DNA of 64,000 nt, taken from Ostrinia nubilalis. Taxonomy: Eukaryota; Arthropoda; Insecta; Lepidoptera; Crambidae. Shown piece by piece: positions 31,101 through 44,600 of this stretch. The notes beneath the pieces were generated by a model. It searched no databases. It saw only the letters and a program-made list of their open reading frames with translations, and was not told where the DNA came from. Within the stretch, counting starts at the first letter, position 1. The number at the start of each line of letters is the position of its first letter. Where the stretch lies: the NCBI RefSeq assembly GCF_963855985.1, contig NC_087096.1, positions 1,488,001 to 1,552,000 of the forward strand, read 5' to 3'. Both the position numbers and the translations under genes were made by a program.

Positions 31101-34100
31101 TTAGCTCGGCCTTTGTGTCGCTTAGATTAGATACCTTTAGTGGTTTCTAATTTGTCCGGTCGTTGGTTTCGTAAGCCTGAGTAGATTATTGTTAATTGAT
31201 AAGACGATCATAAGTCACCTTTTACATTCGATCTTAAGTCACCTTTGCCATTTTTCTCTGTAGCATAAAATTTCCAAAAAGTCACACATTAATCTGTGGA
31301 CTAGTCTCTTGAACTCTATCAACGAGATGGATTCGAGAGAGCTGGTTTAGTTGGGCCAAATTAAAGGCGTCTTTCAGATCATAAACCCTATCAGTAACCA
31401 CTGAGGTGACTGCCGAAACTAGAAGGATTGTGAATAAATTGCTTGTTATTGCTGTGTTTAGCTTAACTTTCAAGGGTGAACCGATAAACTCCCGTGGGAT
31501 ACACCTTTAGGGTTGTTTTCCAACCTTGGCGAGTGTCAATTGTTTGGCTAAAGACTTGGCTAAACGTCCCCGGCCAAAGCGTCTCGAGATGAATGTCAAG
31601 GTGAGGCGCGCCGCCGGCCGAAACGGCCGCAGCAGTCGTTGACCCCGCCGGGTTGGGGGGAGGCGGCCCACGCGAATACGTTGTGCGTTTGAACTCCACT
31701 ACACTTCTGCTTTCCTGGTACTTTTCGGATGAATTTCTCCAAATTGCTTGCGAGACATTTTTGGAGCAAGAACTTCAATGTAAACACAAGTGGCATAGGA
31801 GAAATTTTATTACGAGCGAACATGTTTGGTTAAACTCGCTAATGTGCTGCGATATTATCATGCTAAATTGAGTTTGTCATCTCCAGGGCGTGCGACGCAG
31901 AAACGTCTGGGTGTGAATAGGATTATTTATAGGCCGATCTAATTAAACTGCTCGTTCGTTAGTACTTTCATATCACGCAAAGTACACATTTAAAATATGC
32001 GTGGGTCTTCTAAAATAGCATCATCGATAACAATACCTGTAATCTCCAGCTTGTTTCCAACGATTGCAAACTAAACAATCGACTATTATCGTTTTATCAA
32101 CGATTTCAAGAAAGCAAGTTATCATATCGCCAAGTTCTTCTCCGGTTGGATTGTTTCCCAAATTGAGAATATTAATTTGAATTTTAGATGGTGTAATAAA
32201 TCTGGTAACGGATTTATCTTTGTCATGAATAAAATTATACGTAAACGAAGCCGAGAAAGAGTTAAAACGTGTTGTCGCTCGGCTACATTGCTACAACATT
32301 CGATAATCTAAGTCATTTACATGATTTATCTTGGATTCAAATAACGTTTGAGTTTACCGGTTTTACTGGTAACAAAACATGATACTTTTTCTGTAATCTG
32401 AAATAATAATCATACATCTGAGTACCGTCTTCTTATTGGACTTGGGAAGTGATTCTGTAGAACATTCCAACATTGGTTGGAATAATATTGATTCTTTATT
32501 CGATTCCGTACCAATTAGGACGTAAAGATTCATTAATTGAAGAGCGCATTCAAAATGGTGAATGTATTAGAGATGATAACATTTCGTGATCACGCCATCC
32601 ATTGATTGGTACATTGGTAGAAGAACTACTCTTAGAATCTGTAAGCTATTTTGTAAAATTCTCACAGCCACACACGATAAGGTGCTGAAATTCTAAATTG
32701 GAATTCAGTTAGCGAAACCAACCGTGACTTTTATTGGTTGTAATTAGTTAAAGTTCGTAAAGGCTCGTTTTCCGGCGCGTTGAGTAGTTTCCCCCAGACG
32801 GGTGGGGCAAACAGAAGGGTGCAGGGGTTATGAAACATTCAGACGGCGGGTACGTTGCGGACTCAGATCATAGAAAGAGAATAGATATGAAGTCGCGCGT
32901 AACTACAACGAGAACCAGTGTCCCCACATTTCCCCCACCACAGCTCCCACACACACATTCAACTGTGTAAAAACAAAGCGACTGAGAGTCTACGACAACA
33001 TGTGCAACCGGCTTAAAAGTGCTGTGATTGGCCAGAAGGCGTGCCTTATGGCCAATCAATGGCCGCGTGACGTGACGCACACTTTGAAAAAAGCAATTAG
33101 AGAGAAGAAAGATAAAATGGAGTCGATAAGATATCGATACTTTAAATCCTGGGGGCAAGGCTCGAAATTGGTTTAAAAAATGCTTGTATGAAAACCTTTT
33201 TATTATTATACGTTATTATTATGTTCTTTAACGATTTTTGCATAAAGGAGTCAGTTCCATTTTGTATGGACGAAAAACTCAGAATCAATTATTGGGACTA
33301 AATGAAGTTACCTTATATTAATTTACCCCAACCAAAGCTCAATGTCGTTATCGATGGAGTATAGAAGTTATAGACTGACAAAGTTTGTATGAAAAGTCAT
33401 GGGTTAAGTAGGTACTTGCGATTTTTACCAGTATTTACAATATTGGTAATATATTATTATTTACTTTAATAATAATAACAGGATCACTGTAATTATTATT
33501 AACTACTATCGCGCATTAACTTTTTAATTATGGCGAAATTCGTACCGCCTATGTTTATCAAAAATAATGCCTATATTAGGCTTTCAACTAGCTCTTATAG
33601 TAATTACATAGTTGACAGTTACTAATCCCTTCTACTATTGTTATTGTTTTTGTAAAAACTTAAAAATCGCAAGCAACTCATGATTTTTTCATTCAAAATT
33701 AGAAAATAGAAAATAATAATTTACTTCTATTTATCGATAATAGGAAACCGTATTAGAACACGAGCCCTGCACTATGTTACGACCGGCACATGCGGCCGTA
33801 CTGTGTATTTTCACGCGTCAGTGGATATCGGAAGAAATAAAATACATTGCGCAGTAGTTACGCATGACATAAAGTGGTTGCTAACTAAATCGTCAATGTA
33901 CAACGTGTTTGAATTTTTATCACCACTAATTTCGATATCGCAGTAAATGTCACGGCACTGAATTCGTTCGTATAAATGTTTAGTTTTTTTTATTTATAAG
34001 CAAAATACCAATGGATTTGCAATACTTACATGTGGTAAATGACTTCATTGTTCCTGTAGTTCTTCGTTTCACTTATGTTATTGCACGTTACGACGCATTA

Positions 34101-37100
34101 TCCAACAATATCGGAGAACATTTCCTCAGTACGACTGAATCGCGACTAACCTGGCGTCGCGGGTGATGTTCGTTTCTGGGCATATCGCGGAGACACGCGC
34201 CACGCCCCCGTTTCACATCTATTCCCTTCTATGATCTGAGGTTGCGGACAAACCGGAGACGGCTGACGTATGGGCTCTAATTTTCCAGGATCTGAGGGGA
34301 GAATCCGCAATTTCGTATCTGATTGAAAATTTGTCAATCCGAAACCACAATAAAGAGATTTATTCTGAGATTGCGATCTAACCACCTGATTCTTGGGTGT
34401 AAGACGAATTACATATTTCCAAGAATTTTTGGAGATGTCAATCATAAGATCATCGTCGATATAAAATGTACTGACAAAGAAACAACTTCAAAATTGCTTA
34501 TTCAGATAGATATTGCATTTGTCCAGATGGTCAATAATAAGTTAATCTGTCAGTTTAAATTCTCTTTCGATCTGAAGACGTCGAGCAACATCACCCATTT
34601 GGTTTTGATGTATTGCGGTCTGCCGCAAACATGTGTTGACGTGGTACTGGTATATATTTGTTTTGGCGTGACCGGCGGAGTAACTCTATACTGCCTGTAT
34701 GAGCTCCATGGCATATGAGAAACGTTTGTTCTTTACGTGAAAAACAAAAAAGAGTTGGCAACTTGCTAAAATGTTTATTAAACAGATCCGCTCGCAGAAA
34801 TGTTATTATTCGTGATGAAACAAAATAAACTTTATGGCATTCAATAAAAACCATAAATTCACTCATGAACTGCATATCAGTGTGAATGAACCAGAATAAA
34901 GTCGAGGGCTCATTACAGAAAATGATTGTGCTAAAGAAGATGGTACTCCTCAATTTGGCACGAGTTTTTATGTTGTTATCGTTCTCAATAAAATTCTGCA
35001 CATTTCCCAAAATTCAAAAGCACTAGTAGGGTTGTTAAAATTTCACTCAGTTGTGAGTTAGAGCGATCTTTTTACGGGAGGTTGTACCGTTTCATCCCAT
35101 AATGCAGTTTCGAGTGGGATCCATCTGCATTGCGGTGCATCTGACGCAGAGCCATTCTGCACGATGGATGCATACTATAGGCTTTCAGAAAGCTCCTTTT
35201 AAAACGTATGCATTAGGAACATTCAAAGTTGATGCATGCTATTACTTCGTCAGCGTTCGGTCAATAATACAAGGTTTCAATGAAACAACTAAACTGAACG
35301 CTTTACCTTCTAATTGCAGGTTGTAGTTTAAACACTTCGTGCATATTAAAGCAACAACACGTGTTCAATTCCCGTTTAAATCAATACGTCAGAAATATTT
35401 TCCCCTCCAAGGCCTCAGTAACGATTTTATTCGGTTACACATTATTTATGTATTTGTAAATAGTCCAGAAGCCGAATGATGTAATGCAGTTTTTTACGTC
35501 TGAAATCTTGGCGATGGCCGCTATTTTTTATGAATGAGTTGTACGACCGTTTTGCTTTCTTCATTCATATATTTAGCACATTAACACATTTGTGTACAGA
35601 TTTTCGCGTGATTCAGTTCGATTTTTCTTACAAATTGTTTGTATTAGGCGATAGTTCTGCAAGCTCAGACCCTGTCACAACAGTCACTTATCTGCCTGTA
35701 AGGCTTTGCCTAGACATAGAATGCGACCTTCGCCCCACGTCGTAAACGGTTTAACTTGCGCACCTACGTGGATGACATTACGGTGTCTTTTAACACCAAC
35801 TCAAAAAAGACTCCAGAAGATTAAAACTTGGAACTGCGACAATTATATCTGTCGTGTTGGCATCCCAAAAACCGGCAATCCTTTCACAACTTTCAGTAAG
35901 GTATTATAATAAGGATTGCGTAACCGTCTCGAGAATTCCGTGAACGCGAGGTCGCCCGACCACTTGCCATACATAGGCTTACTCGTATTATTTTGTCAGT
36001 ATTATTAATGCTCTGTAATTTGGGATTATGTTGTACTCCGTTGGATAAATTAGTATATTGGTATTTGTTTACGACCAAGATCAAGACTTTGTTGTTGAAA
36101 TGAAAGATTATCTACCTATTAAAGCCCGCGTATGGAAGTTTTTAAGTACGACTGATATTGAAATTCCTGTTTTAGTTAAGCACATAGTTCTCCAAGGGCT
36201 AAATGAAAACATGCCACCTTACTTCCACTTGTTCCCACTCCCTGTATCATTATGCGTATTTCCTTTTTCCCGTGTCGGTTTCCCCATATTTGTACAATGT
36301 CCCTTTCCCTTTGCCCTGTTGTGCTTGTGTTGTTTATGCCGTCTAGACACTGGGCCGTAAAATTCCAGACATAAACAAGGGTGCCCTAGGCTTTGCGCTT
36401 AGCCCGGTAATGGCTGCTCTTAAACATTGCCTCGTGAATAGAGTAGTAACGTTTTTCCCCTTGTGTAGAGCCTTTATTCCCAGTAGTTCTACTGAACAGT
36501 TCTACCGTAGAACTAATTGGACTTGAGGTCTGTTCAAACTTTAATGTTGTTGCCTATCGCTAAATAGGTACGTCATTCACGAGATTTTTGGAAGTTTAGC
36601 TAACTTGTGCCATCATACGTTAAGATAGGAAATAACTCGAGGAATCAATATTTGCAATAGAGGCTATCGTTGAATAACAGCTACATCTTTACGGTTTATT
36701 ACAATTATTAATTAATTATGAAACCTAGCGGTGATTACTTCGCAGATATCAGTGCACCAATTAACAACGCAATACACAATTGATATTTATTTGTAAGTAC
36801 AGTTTGTTCTCGATAAATCAGTGCAAATTCAGATGACGCCTTATACGACAACGAGGCGGACTATAATTGATGTCTACTTGGCTCAGATCAAAGCAATCCG
36901 CCAAGAACTAATGTATGTGATGTATATTGAAGTCCATTGTAGATTCAAACGGGAGCCAAAGGAATTAGGCTCCAGTCGGATTGGAATGATTCGACATTGA
37001 TTGAAATAGGGCGATTTTTACGACTCTCATTAAGGCCGGGTAACAGAGAAAATGGCGAAAATGAGGTTTTCATTTTTCATTTTTGAGGTACTAAACAGTA

Positions 37101-37968
37101 AAATAAAAGGCTAAGATTTTTTTTGGGCATAGTTGAGGATATTTTCTAGGGCTATTAACGTATGGAAACACGATTTGATGAAGTTGACTCGATAGGATAA
37201 ATTCCCAAAGTTACCTCTATTCGTTTTCTAATAATGGTTTTATTTTTAAAATAAGCGATTTGAGATTCTGAATCTTTTACTAAACTAAAGTTCAGAAATA
37301 ACTTGAGGGCTTTTAACGGATGAAATTTTTATATTGCGTCTTATTTAGTTACTATGTTAAAAAATGTGGAAAAAATCGCCCATGACGGCTTGGACAATCT
37401 CAATCAGTCGCGCGGTGGCGCTTACGGAGGACGGACGCGTGCCAGTTTTTTGGCCGTGACAGTTCTCGATTTGTCAATATTTTTGACAATGATGACTTTG
37501 ATGAGTCACAGTATAATAATACCAGTGTTACTGGAGAAAGCTTAAATTTTTGATAATTAAGAATTCTGAATTTTGTCTACCTATTGAAATTTAAATCGTT
37601 GGCATCCTTTTAAACTAAGACTCTACTCATGATACATTCCTCAAATATGAGACAAAACCAATGAGTTAAAATTACATTTTAATAGTACCTACATACAATC
37701 GTCTTCACTCTTTAGAAGAGCACACTGACACAAATAAATAAATAAAAATTAGGTCAGTGGGTCAAATATAGGGGCAGCTGCACGTCACTGAAAGACGATT
37801 CTGTTTACTCGGCATCTGGGCTGGAGAACATGAATCCTTGCTTACAGATGCAGATGTAAATAGAGTTATAATTGGACAAATTTTACATGAAATGTTTAAC
37901 AGAACTCAGTTAAAAGACACATACATGGAATACCAATAAGGTTGCGGAGGGAAAGCTACCTATTATAA
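28180..37968 (+). other. Myosin first intron, proximal part
   Basis: No exon with coding similarity was found on either strand. GC-richer patches occur near 31590-31670 and 32760-32900. The rest is AT-rich single-copy-looking DNA with few obvious repeats compared with the left half of the window. ORFs here are short and unconvincing. Confidence 0.5.
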
Positions 37969-38346
37969 ACTAGCGGCCGCCCGCGACTTCGTTCGCGTGG
38001 ACCTCATTTTACCCCCGTTAGATATGATGTTTTACCTCATTTTACCCATGTTGATAGATGGCGTTTCACGGTTTCCCCCGAATGAATATTTACGAACGTC
38101 ATACCGTAGTTTGTCCAGTGCTGTAGATTTTAACCAATGACGATAGATGGCGCTTTTAGACACGTCTTATTTATTTATTGAAATTTATTTGCCACATATC
38201 GTCATAATGTTAATCTGGGTTATAAACAATAATACTGTAAAGTTTCAACAAAATCCGTTCAGTAGTTTTTGCGTGAAAGAGTAACAAACATCCAGACATC
38301 ATGACATCCAGACATCCAAACTTTCGCCTTTATAATATTAGTAGGA
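37969..38346 (-). mobile_element. Helitron-like non-autonomous element, reverse orientation
   Basis: On the minus strand it starts tcctactaatattataaagg and ends in a GC-rich hairpin (cgcgggcggccg) with CTAGT, matching the TC...CTRRT termini of Helitrons; the family is ubiquitous in moths. It contains the phrase ccgttcagtagtttttgcg. Confidence 0.55.
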
Positions 38347-38421
38347 TATTTCACAATCCAAACTAATATTTACTATTTAGCATTTACTTACAGTAAATAT
38401 TAGTTTGGATCGTGAAATATT
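38347..38421. repeat. Hairpin between two Helitron-like elements
   Basis: atttcacaatccaaactaat ... attagtttggatcgtgaaat forms a stem of about 24-29 bp with a short loop. Confidence 0.7.
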
Positions 38422-38474
38422 TAAAATAAAAAAAAGAATAAAACAAAATAGGGTTTCAAATTACCTATCTATAA

Positions 38475-38663
38475 TCTAATATTATAAAGAGGTAAAGTTT
38501 GTGTGTTTGTATATTTGTTAAATTGTAAGGGGTAATCTCGGGATCTACTGAACTAACTTTAAAAAATCTTTCACCAATAGAAAGCCACATTATATCTAAG
38601 TGTAATAAGTTATATAAAAACCAAAAAATTCCACGCGGGCGAAGCGGCGGGCGGAAAGCTAGT
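38475..38663 (+). mobile_element. Helitron-like non-autonomous element, forward orientation
   Basis: It starts tctaatattataaagaggta and ends cgggcgaagcggcgggcgga...CTAGT. It is the same superfamily as 37969-38346 but a different internal sequence, in opposite orientation. Confidence 0.55.
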
Positions 38664-41600
38664 TTATTTATAATTATGTAAGAGCATAATTATTAAAGTC
38701 GAAGTCAAACATTCTTTATTTGTGTGGACCTATATTAACGAGAGATTACAAGGCGTCAAATATTTCAAGAAAAAAATTAAAAACTATTATAAAGCTAAAT
38801 TTTGTCAAACGATTCTGAAATGTCAAGTGGACTAATGAATAACCCATTAAGATAGTATCGCCCTCCTGTCAATGACATACCTGGATTCCTGGAACGATAG
38901 AGTTTTGAACAACTAATAAAAATGCTTTGTCCTAAATGACTGACGGATATCGTAGAGACCTGAAAGTTGGAAGGTGTGTTCTTTTTATGACGTAGGCATC
39001 TCATAAGAAAAGATTTTCCGAAATGGGGTCATGAAATGAAGGGGGTGAAAAAAGGGGGCAAAGTTTGTATGGGACAAAGTGATTCCTTGGTTCAATCTAC
39101 TTGAAATTTAGTTTAACAATACCTTAATATAATTCATGAAAGACGTGTGGAACGGGTAGAAAGTAATTTTGGCAGTCATTTTCTTCGAAGTTGATATCAA
39201 TACTACTTAGTGCCTTTGATTTAATTACTTTTTATTTTTACAAGTGTTTGAAAACTCCATTTCAGATTGTGTTCAATGTCAAGTGAAATCTCAAATTGAA
39301 ATGTCTCAATCTCAATGAGGAGACTCTGTATTTATTCCTAGAATTCCCCAAACACCGTCAAATTACCCTTTCGAATTCAAGACAGTGCAGTTTCCCATCA
39401 GTCTGCTTCGTAATGACTATAAACAAAGCTCAAAGTCAAACTCTAGGGACCTCTGCTTAAACTCCCATGAGTGCACAGAGGTACGCAGGTAACCGCGTGT
39501 GATGCTTATAGCAATTTTCGATAGGTACAGAACCCCGTACATACGTCATACATATTATAGAAAGAAAACACCCAGACCAATAAAAACAAATATGTTTCTG
39601 CAATTTTAGTATGATATTTTTATTTATTAATAAACAAAGAGACTGAACAAAATTGATGCGTACCTATACTGATTAATGTTATTAACCACATGCAAAGCTT
39701 CGTGAATTGCAACAACTATAATTAAAATTATCCAAGCTCTAAATAATCGCTACTAAGAGTAACTTATCATAAAAAAAATTCCAATCGCTCAAGCTCCCAA
39801 GGGCCTACCGATAGGTCGGGTGACGTAATCTTGAAATTCTTTAAGCCGGCGCAGAACTTCCAGAAGGTCGGGCGACGCCACGGCCCCTTTGAACAGTGTT
39901 TACTTCTGCAGTTATATTTTATATTTATTCGATTCTAGAATATATTCCCAAAAAGTCTAAAAGGTGTTTTAATTTGTATCACTTGGATATGATTTCTATT
40001 AGAAAGTGTTGTGAATGTGACGCTTGAAGGGAAGGAAGTCAACCTAACCTAACCAACTGCGTATTTCTATACTGTGTAGCTGGAAATTGTGGCGGGAGCT
40101 CTTTGACGCGCTGTTTTCGGCGAAGAATTGCGCGCGCAGATTTTGACAGCGCGAAATACCTACTTTAGAAGAAATACCAAGCCTTAACTTAAAGCTACAT
40201 TGCGTACATTTGAATGTGAAGTGTGCGTCTCAGACTATCAGTGTATTTGCAAACCTCTACATACTTTCATACAAGTATAAACGTATAGATCTTACCCCTC
40301 GTACATTATGTGGCTCTGTGAATGTATCTTTTACCTCTTGAAAGGGGAAAAGTTTTAACTTGCAAAGTTTACGCTCTTTTGGTGCTTTTTGATACAAATA
40401 TTATAATCTATTGTAAAAACTTTATATCCAAACCAATTTATTTCAACGCTAGCGATGTAGAGCATACAACTTTCCTTTTATCCGACATAAATCTCTTATC
40501 ATCGTATTTATTTTCAATTTTATGCAAATTCTTGCGCAAGTCACCGTTCACGAGTTCAATAATTGTGCGCTTGCAAAAACAGCAATCTTACGCGCAGTTG
40601 TTTATCGCCTACTACGCGAAGTACGCAAATTTATCTTCCTCGGCAGTGTGTCAATGACATCTGCACACAACCCTTCATTATTGCGAATATTTTTCAACGC
40701 GATGCGGGTGGTTGGCCTCATCGCGCACATGTATCCTTTGTATGATGACCCGCCACCTATTACCACCTGCACACACGATTCTCTCATTTGTCCGCTTCAC
40801 GAAAAGGAACAGTTTCGTTTGCAACTCGGAGAGCAAAATTTAAAGCGCACTTTTCATAATCAGTGCGCCTTTGTCCAGCGATATCCTCCGAGGACTTTAA
40901 TTATGAAGTTTTATTGCGGTTTGGACGTGAGTCAATAGTAATTTGCATTTTATGATTGCTCGGTGACACGTTTAGAGTTTAAGTCAATTTGATGGAACCT
41001 CTCAGGACGTTTTCAAGACAATGAATCCATTTGGAAAGGTTACTCAAAGGTTTGCAAAAGTCACGAAAGGTTATTCAACGTCCGAACGTCCATCAGGCTC
41101 AGACTCACATGTCACGTCGTTTTTCATCGTCTCTGAACACACGTTTTCAAATGGTGTGACCGCGTGACTAATTCAACGAATGCTATCGAGTCCACAGCGA
41201 CCCTTGTCCATATGGCCAGGCCTTATAAGGAGACGTTTTAGCTGCCATATGCCAGATTGTAAGTCGTTGGGAAACCTGCACATTACAGATGGCGTAGAAT
41301 TCATTAACTGTAAACGGCTTTGAATCGTAATCAACACTCGTTTGAGAATACTTTTTTGGTCGGTCACAGCTTGATATCCCGCTAAAATAATTATTCTAAC
41401 ATTCTTTATTGAGTTGAACACGCTTCGTTATCTTGTTATGGTGGTGCAATTCAATTTTTCTCACCGTCTCTATCGCTTTATCGATCTGGATTTAATTGCT
41501 CTGTAAAAGGAGTTACAATATCGTTTTCAATGAACCTTAATTTTTTACATTATGTGACATGGAAGAGAGAATTTGAACAATAGGTAGTTACCGCCATTTA

Positions 41601-44600
41601 GCACAGAGTAAGTCGGCTTGCGTAACCCTGCAACGCCTTATATGGCATGAGACAGGCCGGTTGGCCGCTCGGACCTTCGCGAAGTAGGTCGGCATTAATG
41701 CCATCTGGTCGGACAGGACAGGACACGATGTAACGAAGACGTGGTGTAATCGCTCTGTAACGGTACTCTACGATGTCTCGCGCCATGAAAGAGTGCTTTT
41801 GACTGATGACCATTTGGGGAGCTGAAGTTTTGGTATAACTGTAAACAAGAATGTGGTCCGTATAACGCCTGTCAGGCATTTATCTGTACTGAATTAAGAA
41901 ACCCAAATAAATAAAACTAAAATAGACACTTGTTACGTTGATGGCAACAATATTATTACTAACACCGACAATTTGCGAGAATCGATTGGTGAATCAATTT
42001 GATGATTCAATAGCTTTGATCGTATTACTTACGTTTAAATTGATTTATTATTGGCTTATAACATTCGTAATTTTACCAGAACTATCATGATTCGTGATAC
42101 ATATTCTTATTAAATTACTTGTTATGTTTGCATTCAAAATAATATTATCCAAGTAAATAAAATATAAATTATGATTAAGTATCAAACTTTGATTCTTATC
42201 ACCAGACGCTAGTCATCGTTAAATTTTGCCCAACGTTGAATTGCCGAGTTGAATAAAAACAAGTCTTAGCAAACAGGACAGGTTATCCTCAGATTGATTT
42301 GCATTTGCATGTCAGGACATCCTTCGTCGAAGTGTGCGGACGACCTTCCCTGATAATAATTCTGCCTCCCATTTATAGTTGGCACAATAGTTATTGTCTG
42401 AAGTGAACGCCCGGTGACATCACAAGTGGCACGCGTTAATCTCGTTCCCATGTATTGTGCGCCGGCGCACGCTATGTGCGAAACATCCGTATATTGCATC
42501 TATTGTAATTGATCCACTATCACTCTCTCTAATATACGTTTGGTTGCATCTCTTTGATTCTTTACTTCCTGTTAAGGCTTGTGGTATTTTTATAGATTTT
42601 TTTTATAGATTGTGACTGAAATCAGAATTTTCTGATAATTTATCATCAACATTCCCTTTATCTGCTTCTTTATTATATTCATTTGTTTTCAATGTTTTCT
42701 TTTGTTCTTGCAGGTAAGTAGCTGAATGTCTTCCTGAACATCGACAAAATTAAGTATTCTTACACGTTTTATTGAATTAGGTTACGCTCTGAGGACAAAG
42801 GCTAACATTTTTTCCTTCATTTCTTCCGTTTCCTCAAAGTTAGAAACTACTTCTACGTATTTATCGAAAAAACAGTTTAGTGATACTCCTACAGAACAGC
42901 AAGTCTTATACATAACTATTTCCTCATCGTGGAGTGTGCCTCAAACCGGTCCGCTTGAAACTTAACAATATCAATGGAAAGCTACCCCGCGTCCTCAACA
43001 CGCCGTATTTATTTTATATCATCGGCGCAAGAGTCTTCAATTACGCCCCAAACCGGTCCGTGTACCGTTGCCGCTGGCATTTCGATTATGGGTCACAGGT
43101 TCGCCTCCAGTAGCTATCAGATTTTTAGTTATAATACCCCACAATTTTGTAACACTCATAAGTTATTTGACGGGCGATTTGTATTAATCGTATGAGTTAA
43201 TTACGATTTCTAATGAAGTGCACTTTGAGATATTGATTAACCATTCGTTCATTATCATTATGGGTATTGGAATTTAAGAATGATCAGTTCGTTTCGGCTT
43301 ACTTTAAGTTTAGTTCATCTCGTAAATCTTATTGAGTATGAGTTACAAAGATTCTGGTTCTTTTCCGAAATATTGATAATTAATTTCCAAGGAATCTTTA
43401 CACTAAAATGTTTGATATCCTCATTACATACTCGATTAAATTGAGTATTTTCATTGAAGTTCCAAATTAATGCTTACAAGTTCATTACATCCGCCTCCAG
43501 AATGATTAAGTGGTCCATAATGATTTACTAATATTCGGCGACCATTTTGGTAATGAGTTTTAATAGGGCACTGAACTTAAATTACATCACTGTGATGACC
43601 AAAAGATTCATCTAAAATTTTAGTAATATGTCTCGAAACTAGATCTAAGAAAATCTTTGTGTTCCTACTGACCTAAAATTTACAGATTGACAGTATCTTG
43701 ATGTGACAGAGCGGAATATTCAAATATATTCAAGCCTGTATTTTTCACATCAGTCAAAAATTCTGAAGCAATTTTTTTCAATATCCCATTGTCTGCGCTC
43801 GCGCATTCCCGGTCATTGTCGCCACGTTACGAAACGATCGGGTCGGAGGTTGCATGAACCCCTGCTTGAGTGTTTTGTTTTTGTTTTTTGCTGCCTTTCT
43901 GAGGTCCGGTTTGGACTTTCCTAAATTGAACTGCATGTCAAATTTTGTTTGTACTGCGTTATAAACTTTCGGTAATGTTATTGACATGAAATGTCCTTTA
44001 CTCATGACATGACTGATAAAAGTTATCGTTAGGTATTTTGCTTGTGTTAACCCGCATATATCGATGACATAGGTACTACTTTAGCTAGTGAGCCGATGTT
44101 GTATTATTATCAGTAATATGGTTACCTGTTTATTTCCTGTTTTTGTTACTGTTTGCATTTTATAAATACATGCCAATTATAACTGCTGCAAATTGGCAAA
44201 TTACATCTTCTAGTTCAGCCCACAGAATCGGGTATCAGCTCCACCCATTTGAAATTTAAATTTATTCAATCCCACGAAATTATATTAAATTAAATGGTCG
44301 GTTTCCTATTGGATTTTAGACCTAATACGGCTATAATAAGAGTGCGTTGTGGGTTACGGACTACAGTAATTCTAACTGGAACTGTGGCAAGGTGCGTCAA
44401 GGACACTGGTTTGGTTGTTTCAACGTTTTTTTCGGCCGGTTCGTGAGGTCCTGCGTTGTTGGATCACAATAGGTGGGGGAACAGTACACTCTTATGCTCA
44501 TTGTTGTATTGACTGGCATTGGATAGCATACTTGCGTTAGTATTGGTTGCCAAGTTTGGTGGTGACAGTCCTGACAGTAATTGGCTATACCAATCTTGTT

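Noticed and set aside
40322..40938. ORFs of 111 and 138 codons in the myosin intron
   Set aside because: Overlapping frames, no motif or compositional sign of coding; consistent with chance.
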